A stretch of 64,000 nt of DNA, taken from the NCBI GenBank assembly GCA_023459055.1, contig JAEWVR010000016.1:1-64000 (forward strand), in the 5' to 3' direction. This stretch comes from Fibrobacterota bacterium (GTDB lineage Bacteria > Fibrobacterota > Chitinivibrionia > Chitinivibrionales > Chitinispirillaceae). The notes under the pieces were generated by a model that was not told where the DNA came from, did no database searches, and worked only from the letters and a program-made list of their open reading frames with translations. Positions 17,034 to 24,654 of this stretch are shown here, piece by piece; the stretch's first letter is position 1, and each line of letters starts with the position of its first letter. The translations under genes were made by a program, and so were the position numbers.

Positions 17034-19850
17034 TCAGAATTCAAAAGACATGCCAAAATTCGGACTTGGAAAATTAGCAAATCCGGTTTGTTTGCTGTAA
17101 TCGTAGTTATACATTGGCATTTCTGCCGGATTATAAATTGGATTGCCGTTGTCATCTTTAATAAACTGCAGGAAATGGATAATTCTGTCACAACCGACAT
17201 AGAAAGTCATAATATTCCTTCGGAATGCGATTTTCTTTTCAAACCGGATATCAAGACCAAGGTAAGGATCATGAAGATCTGAATTTTTTTCACCCCATTC
17301 AGGTACATATTCGAATTGTTCACTGTCATAATACAATACCCGTTTTGCAGGAGTATAAGGATATCCGTTTGTAAATTGAAACCGGAGGCCGATATTTTTA
17401 TTCTTTTTTAGATTGAATGATGAAACAATTTGAAGATTGTTAAGTATATTTCTGTCAAATACAATCCATTTTTTCTCATAATAATCATAGCGCTCACTAT
17501 ATGCCAGAGAATAGCTGAGCCATCCGAAGAATTTTCTGCTCTGGTTGTGACGAATAAACAATTCAAGTCCCTGCATTCGGGCTTTTCCCCTGTTTTCCAC
17601 TTTTGAATCGTCAGTCTGACTAAAGTAGTCAGCACCATTGACACGTAGTGCCTTATCCCATTGACGGTTGATATAACCCTGAATATCTGCAGAAATTAAA
17701 TCTGTCAATTGCCACTCGTAACCGATTGAGTAGTGAGCCCCCCGGGCAGGCTCGAGTGCCCTGTTACCAATTTTTTCATCAGCATTAAATGACGGACTCT
17801 TATTAAACGATCCTGCAAAACCCTTTACAGTTTGGAACTCATTGATTTTATAACGTGCAAGAAATCGCAATGATGGTTCAACTGACCAATTGCAGTTATA
17901 GTCTTTTTTATAGTTCCAGAACTGAGGAACAAAAGAACCATCATAGTGAAGTCCGGGATAATAATCGAGGCGATATTCAGGTGTAATTGTTAAATTACGC
18001 AAAGGTTGCAGTTCACATGAAATATATCCGGCAACAGAACCGTCAGTGAAATCAATAGTATCCCGAAATGTCGTGTCTCGTTGTTCAAATGAATTATCAG
18101 GATAGTAGTAACCTTTATTATACACATGGAGATCGTATGGATTAAGGTGAAGATCAAACCCGACCGATGGCTTAAATCGGTTAAATCTATTTAATGAAAA
18201 CTCATCTCTGAATGTATGCTGATAACCGTCAGCAGTTCCCTTGTATGACGTTTCTGATTGTGTGAACGAGTATGCTTCATCGGTAGGTGCCAGACCGTAC
18301 CTGAACGTATTTTTCAGCCCGTTATTATTATTCCAATCCCATCCTGTTATAAATGTTTTAAAACTCTTGCCATAATTGAAGCTATCATCTTTTTTAGTTC
18401 GTCCATTATCAATTGTCTGATACATTGTGTCTTTTGCACTGATAAACTCACAAAAAAGATTATGATGTGGTTTGGGTTGATAATCAAGCCGTAATGAATA
18501 ATCCCAATAAAACATGTCGATTCCGGGATCTTCTGACATAAAATTCTTGGCAACAAAGTTGACGAGTGACATATAGTATTCTCTGCGAATTGCACCGGTA
18601 AATAGTAACTTTTTTGTAAATGGAATATCAAGCTTAAGTGACGCAGTTGCGAGATTGAAATCTGCTATTACATGCCACTTGTCATTTCGCGCTTTTTTTG
18701 ATGCGATATCAATGACTCCCCCGAGTGCATCACCATAGCGCGTACTGAATCCTCCTGTGTAAAGGTTTACATTGTCAATGAGATTAGGATTTAGAACGCA
18801 TGTAGCACCGATTTCATGCCACAAAAAGGGAATTTCAATTCCATCAATGTAGTACTTATTATCATACCAGTCTGCACCTCTGAGAATAATTTCGGTGCTT
18901 CCAAAGAGCGGGCGTGCTACACCGGGAAGTGCCTGTACTGCTTTGACCGGATCACCGCTGAATCCCGGTATCCGCTTGGCTTCTGTTGCCTGGAGTGATC
19001 TGCTGGTGATCTCTTTCTTTTCCTGTTTTCCATAGACGGTGATCTCATATTCATTATATGATGTTCGCTCTACATAACAGTTTATTGAAATCACTTCATT
19101 TTGCTTGATGTCAAGCTCTTCGTTGTATGTTTCAAACCCTGGTGCAATTATTCGTAACGAACATAGTTCTGACGGCAGTGATTTGAACGAAAAATTGCCG
19201 AGTGAATCGGATACAGTAACAAGACGGTTATTTTCAAGAGTCTGCCCCTTGAATGTTCCGATTTTTTTGAGGTAGAGTTGTAATGGCAAGTTGTTGCCTT
19301 TTGATACGGCACTATCTGTAATATTGCTCAGGAGCGAATCCTCAAAAGAGATTACTACCATCACATCGGAAAGGGGGAGGCGTGTACCTTTTTCAAGTAC
19401 TCTGCCTTTTATCGATATATATTCACGAATACTGTCTGTCAATTGATCTATAGAGAAATTATAATTATAGGTGAGATATACAGGTACCGGTTTGTCTTCT
19501 GCAATTCCCGGAGAAAAAATAAATTTAAGAGCTGCACTGCATGCAAGAGAATCAAGAGCTGGATGTAAACTTTGTATTATGTGGGCACTGTCAACATGGC
19601 CGCTGTCGTTCACCAGCAGTTCAAGCGTGACTGTGCCCTGAATGTTTTTAGTCAGTAACGAATCCGGGTATTGAGCATTTACAAATTTTTTAAGCTCAGG
19701 CATTTTCTGGAGCTCACTGTCAACGGTTGAAATTGTGTCGGTTTCCTGAATTGTTGTTGTGATGGTATCAGATGTATCTGCGTTGGAAGAACTGAGAAAC
19801 AATTGTACTATAAAAAGGAACATGGAAACATGAATTATGTGTTTTTGCAT
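17034..19850 (-). CDS. TonB-dependent receptor with an N-terminal TonB-C-like domain
   Basis: 938 residues. ATG 19850 gives a clear signal peptide (MQKHIIHVSMFLFIVQLFLSSSNA), so the 41 residues upstream are dropped. Order: TonB C-terminal-like domain at about 50-134 (NIQGTVTLELLVNDSGHVDSA ... ALKFIFSPG); a carboxypeptidase-regulatory-like domain with an insertion (about 143-300); receptor plug (IPGFSGDPVKAVQALPGVARP, DGIEIPF, YTGGFSTRYGDALGGVID); then a beta-barrel ending in Phe (FGMSFEF). Outer-membrane transporter, substrate unknown. Carrying the domain normally found in TonB itself is unusual. Next gene in the unit is a lipoprotein. Confidence 0.9.
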   Translation of the reverse strand: MQKHIIHVSMFLFIVQLFLSSSNADTSDTITTTIQETDTISTVDSELQKMPELKKFVNAQYPDSLLTKNIQGTVTLELLVNDSGHVDSAHIIQSLHPALDSLACSAALKFIFSPGIAEDKPVPVYLTYNYNFSIDQLTDSIREYISIKGRVLEKGTRLPLSDVMVVISFEDSLLSNITDSAVSKGNNLPLQLYLKKIGTFKGQTLENNRLVTVSDSLGNFSFKSLPSELCSLRIIAPGFETYNEELDIKQNEVISINCYVERTSYNEYEITVYGKQEKKEITSRSLQATEAKRIPGFSGDPVKAVQALPGVARPLFGSTEIILRGADWYDNKYYIDGIEIPFLWHEIGATCVLNPNLIDNVNLYTGGFSTRYGDALGGVIDIASKKARNDKWHVIADFNLATASLKLDIPFTKKLLFTGAIRREYYMSLVNFVAKNFMSEDPGIDMFYWDYSLRLDYQPKPHHNLFCEFISAKDTMYQTIDNGRTKKDDSFNYGKSFKTFITGWDWNNNNGLKNTFRYGLAPTDEAYSFTQSETSYKGTADGYQHTFRDEFSLNRFNRFKPSVGFDLHLNPYDLHVYNKGYYYPDNSFEQRDTTFRDTIDFTDGSVAGYISCELQPLRNLTITPEYRLDYYPGLHYDGSFVPQFWNYKKDYNCNWSVEPSLRFLARYKINEFQTVKGFAGSFNKSPSFNADEKIGNRALEPARGAHYSIGYEWQLTDLISADIQGYINRQWDKALRVNGADYFSQTDDSKVENRGKARMQGLELFIRHNQSRKFFGWLSYSLAYSERYDYYEKKWIVFDRNILNNLQIVSSFNLKKNKNIGLRFQFTNGYPYTPAKRVLYYDSEQFEYVPEWGEKNSDLHDPYLGLDIRFEKKIAFRRNIMTFYVGCDRIIHFLQFIKDDNGNPIYNPAEMPMYNYDYSKQTGFANFPSPNFGMSFEF

Positions 19851-19993
19851 ATTATAGAGTCGTTTTGTTAAGTGTTTTTGAATTACCAGCTTAAAGAGTG
19901 CAAAATATTCGATTTGACATAAAAAAAATTGAGACGAAAATAATAAAACTGTCCTTAATATAACTAATTCCAATAAATGAAAAATTGTAATAA

Positions 19994-20009
19994 TAGAATT
20001 ATAATTCTA
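19994..20009. promoter_or_regulatory. Perfect 16-bp palindrome between divergent genes (possible operator)
   Basis: TAGAATTATAATTCTA is perfectly self-complementary and contains a TATAAT (20000-20005) that could be a -10 element for thiF. It resembles AT-rich Fur/PerR-type boxes, and the divergent gene is a TonB-dependent receptor. AT-rich palindromes can also arise by chance here. Confidence 0.3.
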
Positions 20010-20078
20010 ATTGTATAACTTCTTTGTGCAGAATAGTATTTTTAAAAAGTAACGACAAACAGATTAAACAGGATAGTT

Positions 20079-20693
20079 ATGATGTTTCAATTTTCGAAAG
20101 TTAACTGTTTCTATTATTCAGAAGAGCAGATACGAAAACTTAAAAGTACAAAAATCGGCATTGCCGGAGCCGGAGGGCTTGGCTCAAATTGTGCACTTGC
20201 GCTTGTACGGTGTGGATTTGACAATTTTACTATTGCAGATTTTGATGTTGTATCGCTGTCAAATTTAAACCGACAGCAATACCTTGCTTCTGATATTGAC
20301 AAGCCAAAAGTCGAATGTCTCAGGAAAATTCTTATTGCTATAAATCCTGATGTCACCTGTGAAATTTACAAAGAAAGAGTAACCGTTGCGAATGCTCACG
20401 AAATTTTCGGTTCCTGTAATTGCATTATTGAGGCATTTGATAATGCAGAAAGTAAAGCGATGATTGTTAATGAGTTTTTGACAGAAGATAAACTTGTTGT
20501 CAGTGCAAGCGGTCTTGGGGGGTATGGACAATCTGATCGGATTATTACAAGAAAGATACGTAACAATTTTTACCTTGTCGGTGACAGTATTTCTGAAGTC
20601 GGTGCACACTATAAACCGTATGCACCATGTGTCATGATCGCAGCAGCAAAAGAAGCTGATGTTGTTCTTGATTGGGTGCTGGGAAAACAATGA
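20079..20693 (+). CDS. thiF: ThiF-family sulfur-carrier adenylyltransferase
   Basis: 204-residue E1-like enzyme that adenylates the C-terminal glycine of a sulfur-carrier protein such as ThiS in thiamine biosynthesis. It has a Rossmann nucleotide loop [11 protein letters not shown] (about 29-39), [15 protein letters not shown] with the conserved Arg, and K.VECL. The length fits the short ThiF type of anaerobes, which lacks the rhodanese extension and most zinc cysteines. GGAT stands a few nt before the ATG. No thiS, thiG or thiH is nearby, so the true partner is unknown; a role in another sulfur-transfer or ubiquitin-like pathway remains possible. Confidence 0.82.
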   Translation: MMFQFSKVNCFYYSEEQIRKLKSTKIGIAGAGGLGSNCALALVRCGFDNFTIADFDVVSLSNLNRQQYLASDIDKPKVECLRKILIAINPDVTCEIYKERVTVANAHEIFGSCNCIIEAFDNAESKAMIVNEFLTEDKLVVSASGLGGYGQSDRIITRKIRNNFYLVGDSISEVGAHYKPYAPCVMIAAAKEADVVLDWVLGKQ

Positions 20694-20778
20694 TACCGTA
20701 CAGGGACAGAATTATATTCGATTTTTATGGCCTGGGTTTTGCTGTATATATTACTTCACAATTTTAAGGAGGTTCATA

Positions 20779-21390
20779 ATGAAAGTGCTCGTTTTATATT
20801 ACTCATCGTATGGACACATTTTCAAAATGGCGGAAGCGGTTGCAGATGGTGTAAAGCAAGTCAGCGGTGCAGAAGTTGTATTAAAGGTTGTTCCGGAAAC
20901 TCTGCCGGATTCAGTACTTGAAAAAATGGGTGTAACTGAGGCACGCAAGTATTATAGGCAGGACCCTGTTGCGACTGTTGAAGAGTTAACAGAGTATGAT
21001 GCAATCATTTTTGGAACACCGACTCGTTTCGGTAATATGGCTGGCCAGATGAAATCATTCCTTGATGCTACCGGCGGACTCTGGGCAGCGGGTAAACTTA
21101 TAGGAAAAGTCGCAAGTGTATTTGTTTCATCGGCAACACAGCATGGGGGACAGGAGTCGACAATCTTAACATTTATACCCCCGCTGTTACACCACGGATT
21201 TATCTATGTAGGTCTGCCATACTCCTATCAGGGGCAGATGGGTCTTGATGAGATAAAAGGCAATTCACCGTATGGGGCATCAACAATTGCCGGTGGTACA
21301 GGAGAGCGCCAACCATCTGAGGCTGACCTTAATGGTGCGCGGTTTCTTGGAAAACATGTAGCTACAATTGCATCAAAACTCGCCAGATAA
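20779..21390 (+). CDS. wrbA: NAD(P)H:quinone oxidoreductase, WrbA type
   Basis: 203-residue flavodoxin-fold enzyme that reduces quinones by two electrons using FMN and NAD(P)H. The start at 20779 has a perfect AAGGAGG 6 nt upstream; the open frame extends further left only by chance. Motifs: [14 protein letters not shown] (FMN phosphate loop, 7-20), [19 protein letters not shown], and [13 protein letters not shown] with [10 protein letters not shown] near the C-terminus, all WrbA signatures. Cytoplasmic, tetrameric in the family. It follows thiF by 85 bp and ends at a terminator. Confidence 0.93.
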   Translation: MKVLVLYYSSYGHIFKMAEAVADGVKQVSGAEVVLKVVPETLPDSVLEKMGVTEARKYYRQDPVATVEELTEYDAIIFGTPTRFGNMAGQMKSFLDATGGLWAAGKLIGKVASVFVSSATQHGGQESTILTFIPPLLHHGFIYVGLPYSYQGQMGLDEIKGNSPYGASTIAGGTGERQPSEADLNGARFLGKHVATIASKLAR

Positions 21391-21414
21391 ATAAAATTCC
21401 GGATATATTTTTAC

Positions 21415-21448
21415 AATGGTATGGCTTATGGTCATACCATTATTTTTA
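21415..21448 (+). terminator. Intrinsic terminator of wrbA
   Basis: Stem AATGGTATG (21415-21423) with CATACCATT (21433-21441) and a 9-nt loop, followed by ATTTTTATA. Confidence 0.7.
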
Positions 21449-21616
21449 TAGTGTATATTAATCCTGTATGATACCGATTGATCTACCTTTTTGATGTGTC
21501 TTAAAATACAGAAGGTAATTTGACACTTGTGTATTGAAATGCATTCTTTAAAGTGTATATGTTTTTAGCAGGGGAAATACAGTACAGATTTTCCCGGAAT
21601 TATCAGGAGTTACTTT

Positions 21617-22564
21617 ATGATTAGTTCTCTTTGTGGAAGAAAAATACTCCATTATGGTATGGTTTGTCTGATGCTATGCTTCGGGTTTACTGGCGTTTCG
21701 GGTGATACGATGGTCTGGAATGATGAATTTTCAGGCTCGTCAATTGATACAACCAGGTGGTCATTTGATCTGGGTACCGGTGCACCGGCATTGACCGGCT
21801 GGGGTAATAATGAACTTCAATATTATACATCCAATCCGGCGAACGTATCTATTGTCAATGGTAAGCTATGTATTGACGCAATTAAGGAATCGTATCAGGG
21901 CAGTGCCTATACATCAGCGCGGATACAAACAAAATTAAAGGGTGACTGGACCTATGGCAGATTTGAAATACGGGCAAAATTACCTAAAGGTAAAGGTATC
22001 TGGCCGGCAATCTGGATGCTTCCGACTGATAATTTTTACGGTGGATGGGCAGCAAGCGGAGAGATAGATATTATGGAACTTCTGGGCCATGAACCGGCAA
22101 AAATATATGGTACAATTCATTTCGGCGGGGCCTGGCCGGATAATCAAAGCAGCACAGAGACGTATACATTGCCTAAAGGTGATTTTTCTGATGATTTTCA
22201 CACTTTTGCAATCGAATGGGACACGGAAGGAATCTCCTGGTATGTAGATTCGATACGCTATTCTGTAAAGCCCCATAAGCAGCCGTTTGATAAACGGTTT
22301 TATCTGATCATGAATCTTGCTGTTGGCGGTAACTGGCCTGGAAATCCGGATGGATCAACGGTTTTTCCGGTACGTATGGAAGTTGATTATGTAAGGGTAT
22401 ATGCCTCACCAACTGCTATCCGTCAGGAATACAGGAGACAACGTATTCTAACGAAACAGCAAACGGTTACGAATTATTCAACCTTGCTTAACGGAAAAGT
22501 AACTGCATCAGTTCAGAATACAAAAACTGTCAATAAAACAATCGGTTTGCAAAGTGTAAAGTAA
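21617..22564 (+). CDS. Secreted GH16 beta-1,3-glucanase (laminarinase-like)
   Basis: 315 residues with a signal peptide (hydrophobic core about 12-28, ending near GVSGD). The single GH16 jelly-roll catalytic domain (about 32-268) has the diagnostic ExDxxE: Glu149, Asp151, Glu154 in GEIDIMELLG. It also has WNDEFSG at the N-terminus and WYVDSIRY / LIMNLAVGGNWPG typical of bacterial laminarinases. It should cut internal beta-1,3 (or mixed-linkage) glucan bonds. The last roughly 50 residues are a basic, Gln/Thr-rich tail of unknown role with no carbohydrate-binding module. The start follows a weak AGGAG (CAGGAGTTACTTT). No PUL-like neighbours. Confidence 0.93.
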   Translation: MISSLCGRKILHYGMVCLMLCFGFTGVSGDTMVWNDEFSGSSIDTTRWSFDLGTGAPALTGWGNNELQYYTSNPANVSIVNGKLCIDAIKESYQGSAYTSARIQTKLKGDWTYGRFEIRAKLPKGKGIWPAIWMLPTDNFYGGWAASGEIDIMELLGHEPAKIYGTIHFGGAWPDNQSSTETYTLPKGDFSDDFHTFAIEWDTEGISWYVDSIRYSVKPHKQPFDKRFYLIMNLAVGGNWPGNPDGSTVFPVRMEVDYVRVYASPTAIRQEYRRQRILTKQQTVTNYSTLLNGKVTASVQNTKTVNKTIGLQSVK

Positions 22565-22589
22565 GGCCGGTGATTCAGGACTGCTTTTT

Positions 22590-22619
22590 GAACGTACGAC
22601 ACCAGGTCCAGGAAACCTG
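22590..22619 (-). repeat. 30-bp tRNA-Arg gene fragment (candidate att remnant)
   Basis: Aligned with 23696-23725 of the intact tRNA-Arg(CCT) gene, 27 of 30 positions are identical and all three differences are transitions. On the minus strand it spans the anticodon arm (loop TTCCTGG, anticodon still CCT), variable loop and start of the T arm. Acceptor and D arms are missing, so it cannot be a functional tRNA. It lies upstream of mntA-hepT, with the intact tRNA just beyond hepT. Confidence 0.65.
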
Positions 22620-22764
22620 CCTGTGACAGTTTATTTCATAGTGTCTTTTGGCTGGTGCAAAGGATCTGTTTAATTTGCCTGGTCAGGATAAAAAACATGT
22701 ATTTTAATGTATGACAGAACAACAAATTGTATAATTGCTGCTATACTTCAAAGGACGAGGAAAC

Positions 22765-23064
22765 ATGGAAACACGAGAGGATATTCTGGAGTTTTTAAGA
22801 GCCAATCGTGAATTATTCAGAAAGCAGTTTCATATCGTGAAGATCGGTCTGTTCGGTTCCTTTGCACGAAGTGAGCAGACTGCTCAAAGCGATATTGATC
22901 TGATAATTGAACTCGATGCTCCCGATACTGATGTGTACCTTCTGAAAAACAGTTTCCGCGAGTTTATCGCTTCACGTTTCAACCGAGGGGTTGATCTCGC
23001 ACGGGAGAAATATCTGCGACCGTATGCCCGCGATGTGATACTCAAGGAGGCAATTTTTGTCTGA
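22765..23064 (+). CDS. mntA: MntA-type minimal nucleotidyltransferase antitoxin
   Basis: 99 residues. ATG 22765 has GGACGAGG just upstream. The nucleotidyltransferase signature GS-x10-DxD is intact: G31-S32 (GSFARSE) and D43-I-D45. In characterised HEPN/MNT modules MntA transfers AMP units to a tyrosine of the HEPN toxin and thereby silences it. Its last 8 bp overlap hepT, as expected for a coupled toxin-antitoxin pair. It sits between a tRNA-Arg fragment and an intact tRNA-Arg gene. Confidence 0.88.
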   Translation: METREDILEFLRANRELFRKQFHIVKIGLFGSFARSEQTAQSDIDLIIELDAPDTDVYLLKNSFREFIASRFNRGVDLAREKYLRPYARDVILKEAIFV

Positions 23065-23395
23065 AGAAAAGAACCACCTTTCCCTTCGGGGAATTCTTGA
23101 TGCCGCAGAAAAGATCATCGATTTTTCTCGGCCGTTTTCAAATGCCGACGACTTCTTTAACGATCAGAAAAGCTTTGATGCCGTCTGCATGAATTTTATC
23201 GTTATTGGAGAGATGGTTGACCGTATTTCAGATGAGTTTAAACTGAAATACAGTACAATCGATTGGAAAAGCATAAAGGGACTTCGCAATATTATCGCTC
23301 ATGATTACTTCGGCGTTGACGCAGAGGAAATATGGAGTATTATTGAACTGCATATTCCTGCATTTATTGTATCTATTCAGAAAATTACCAAATAA
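23057..23395 (+). CDS. hepT: HepT-type HEPN ribonuclease toxin
   Basis: 112 residues, TTG start with AAGGAGG 6 nt upstream inside the end of mntA. The family motif R-x4-H-x-Y is complete: Arg77, His82, Tyr84 (RNIIAHDYF). In studied pairs the Arg/His form the RNase site and the Tyr is AMPylated by MntA. All-helical DUF86 fold. The complete catalytic and target residues indicate a working toxin. The 280 bp after it are non-coding and lead into the tRNA-Arg gene. Confidence 0.88.
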   Translation: MSEEKNHLSLRGILDAAEKIIDFSRPFSNADDFFNDQKSFDAVCMNFIVIGEMVDRISDEFKLKYSTIDWKSIKGLRNIIAHDYFGVDAEEIWSIIELHIPAFIVSIQKITK

Positions 23396-23678
23396 TAATT
23401 TTACCTGTAGTGGGATAGTGTCGTTTTGTTTTACCCTGCTGATCTGGATGGAATATTGAGTAACTGAACGCCGTGGAAACCCGCTATCAAAAAACCACAG
23501 AAAAAATGCTTTTCCTGGATAAAATTGCATGTTTGTAAACCCACAAGGACTAAGGCTTTTAATAGTAAACAGTCGTGCTATTTCGGTAGGAAATCGAAGG
23601 ATAAGCAGAGTGAAATCTCCAGAAACAAAAGGCACCCAATCTCCAGCATTTATGGCAGTTAGAGCGCAAAAAATAAAT
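23396..23678. other. Non-coding stretch between hepT and tRNA-Arg
   Basis: 283 bp without a credible gene. A 62-codon plus-strand frame (23529-23717) runs into the tRNA antisense and is rejected. No integrase fragment or direct repeat of its own was found. Confidence 0.5.
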
Positions 23679-23752
23679 TACCCCCGACACGAATCGAACG
23701 TGCGACACCAGGTTTAGGAAACCTGTGCTCTATCCTACTGAGCTACGGGGGC
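23679..23752 (-). tRNA. tRNA-Arg(CCT)
   Basis: A 74-nt cloverleaf on the minus strand: acceptor GCCCCCG with CGGGGGT (terminal G1-U72 wobble), D arm GCTC..GAGC, anticodon stem CAGGT/ACCTG with loop TTCCTAA (anticodon CCT), T arm with GTTCGATTC, discriminator A. CCA is not encoded. A 30-bp near copy of its anticodon-to-T-arm part occurs about 1.1 kb away. Confidence 0.95.
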
Positions 23753-23811
23753 ACAAAAAGGTTTCCAAAAAATAGCATTGTCCATTAGCAAAGGCAATAA
23801 CTATATGCGGG

Positions 23812-24281
23812 TCAATGAAAAATGTTGCCAATTTCATTGAACAAATCATTCATTGAGAATGGTTTTTGGAAAATTGAAATTGCACCAAGGAGACTTGCAA
23901 TTTTAAGATAAATTTCAGCTGAAAGTTTTCCGCCGCCGGAAATTGCTATTACCTTGATTTCAGGATAACTGTTCTTGATAACTCTGATTACCTCAAGACC
24001 ATCCTGATTATCCATGATAATGTCTGTAATTACCAGATCAAAACGTTTTCCCTGGATTAGTTTTAATGCTTCAGAACCATTTGATGCTGCACTGAGGGTG
24101 AATTTTTTTGCGTAAAAAAATCAATCATCATTGAACGCATTGAAATATCGTCTTCAATGAGAAGAATTGATGGCAACTGTAAACTCAATCGGGTTGATAA
24201 TGGTTTTGTATTCGATTTCTGAGAGAGGTCCATTCTATGTCCTGGTGAAAAATATGAGTACATTATGACTTTTATTACCAT
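23812..24281 (-). pseudogene. CheY-like response regulator receiver, frameshifted
   Basis: Two minus-strand frames form one receiver domain. The first (24281-24063) has SILLIEDDISMRSMMIDFF, the beta1 and acidic pocket. The second (open before 24015, to 23812) has LVITDIIMDNQDG with the phospho-acceptor Asp, VIAISGGGK and FQKPFS with the conserved Lys. They join if one A is added to the seven-A run at 24107-24113, reading QKKFTLSAASNGSEAL in between. Causes could be a real mutation, phase variation or a base-call error. The start overlaps the upstream gene by 7 bp; MDLSQ at 24233 is an alternative start. Confidence 0.7.
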
Positions 24282-24544
24282 CTGCTTATAATGTCGGAAA
24301 ATTCATATTCAAGAATATCGGCAAGCGCTACCCAGTCATCCTTCTTCTGCATCTCCATAAGTGTTTCAAGAGAGTAGGTTACTTTTGATAAGTCATCCGA
24401 CCGGATATATCCTTTGGAAAGCTCACACTGCAGCAGCTGAAGAAATATATTGATATCGGATGCTGCCTGACCATAATCACCACAACGGGCTTCCTGTGCA
24501 ATTTTCTTAATCTGTTCATGAAGGTCAGCCTTTTTGCTTTGCAT
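24275..24544 (-). CDS. Small helical protein of the flagellar locus
   Basis: 89 residues from ATG 24544, chosen because AGGA stands 6-7 nt upstream; the frame is open further. Almost wholly alpha-helical by pattern, acidic, with no membrane segment. The C-terminal part (LETLMEMQKKDDWVALADILEYEF) looks like a conserved helical hairpin I associate loosely with proteins encoded near flagellins. It overlaps the response regulator start by 7 bp (ATGGTAA) and is divergent from the CgeB-type glycosyltransferase next to flagellin. A chaperone-like or regulatory role in motility is inference from position. Confidence 0.6.
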   Translation of the reverse strand: MQSKKADLHEQIKKIAQEARCGDYGQAASDINIFLQLLQCELSKGYIRSDDLSKVTYSLETLMEMQKKDDWVALADILEYEFSDIISRW

Positions 24545-24654
24545 AATTAATCCTTTTGTAAAGAATATACTGCTTGCAAAATCAGTACATAAAGTATACA
24601 CTTGTGTAATGATCATATTATTATACCCCTAAGCATTGGTATACGGCTATAGAA

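Noticed and set aside
22590..22619. A second functional tRNA gene
   Set aside because: Only the anticodon arm, variable loop and part of the T arm are present; acceptor and D arms cannot be formed from the flanks.
23529..23717. 62-codon frame ending in NYPRHESNVRHQV
   Set aside because: Its end is the antisense of tRNA-Arg, a well-known source of false protein calls.
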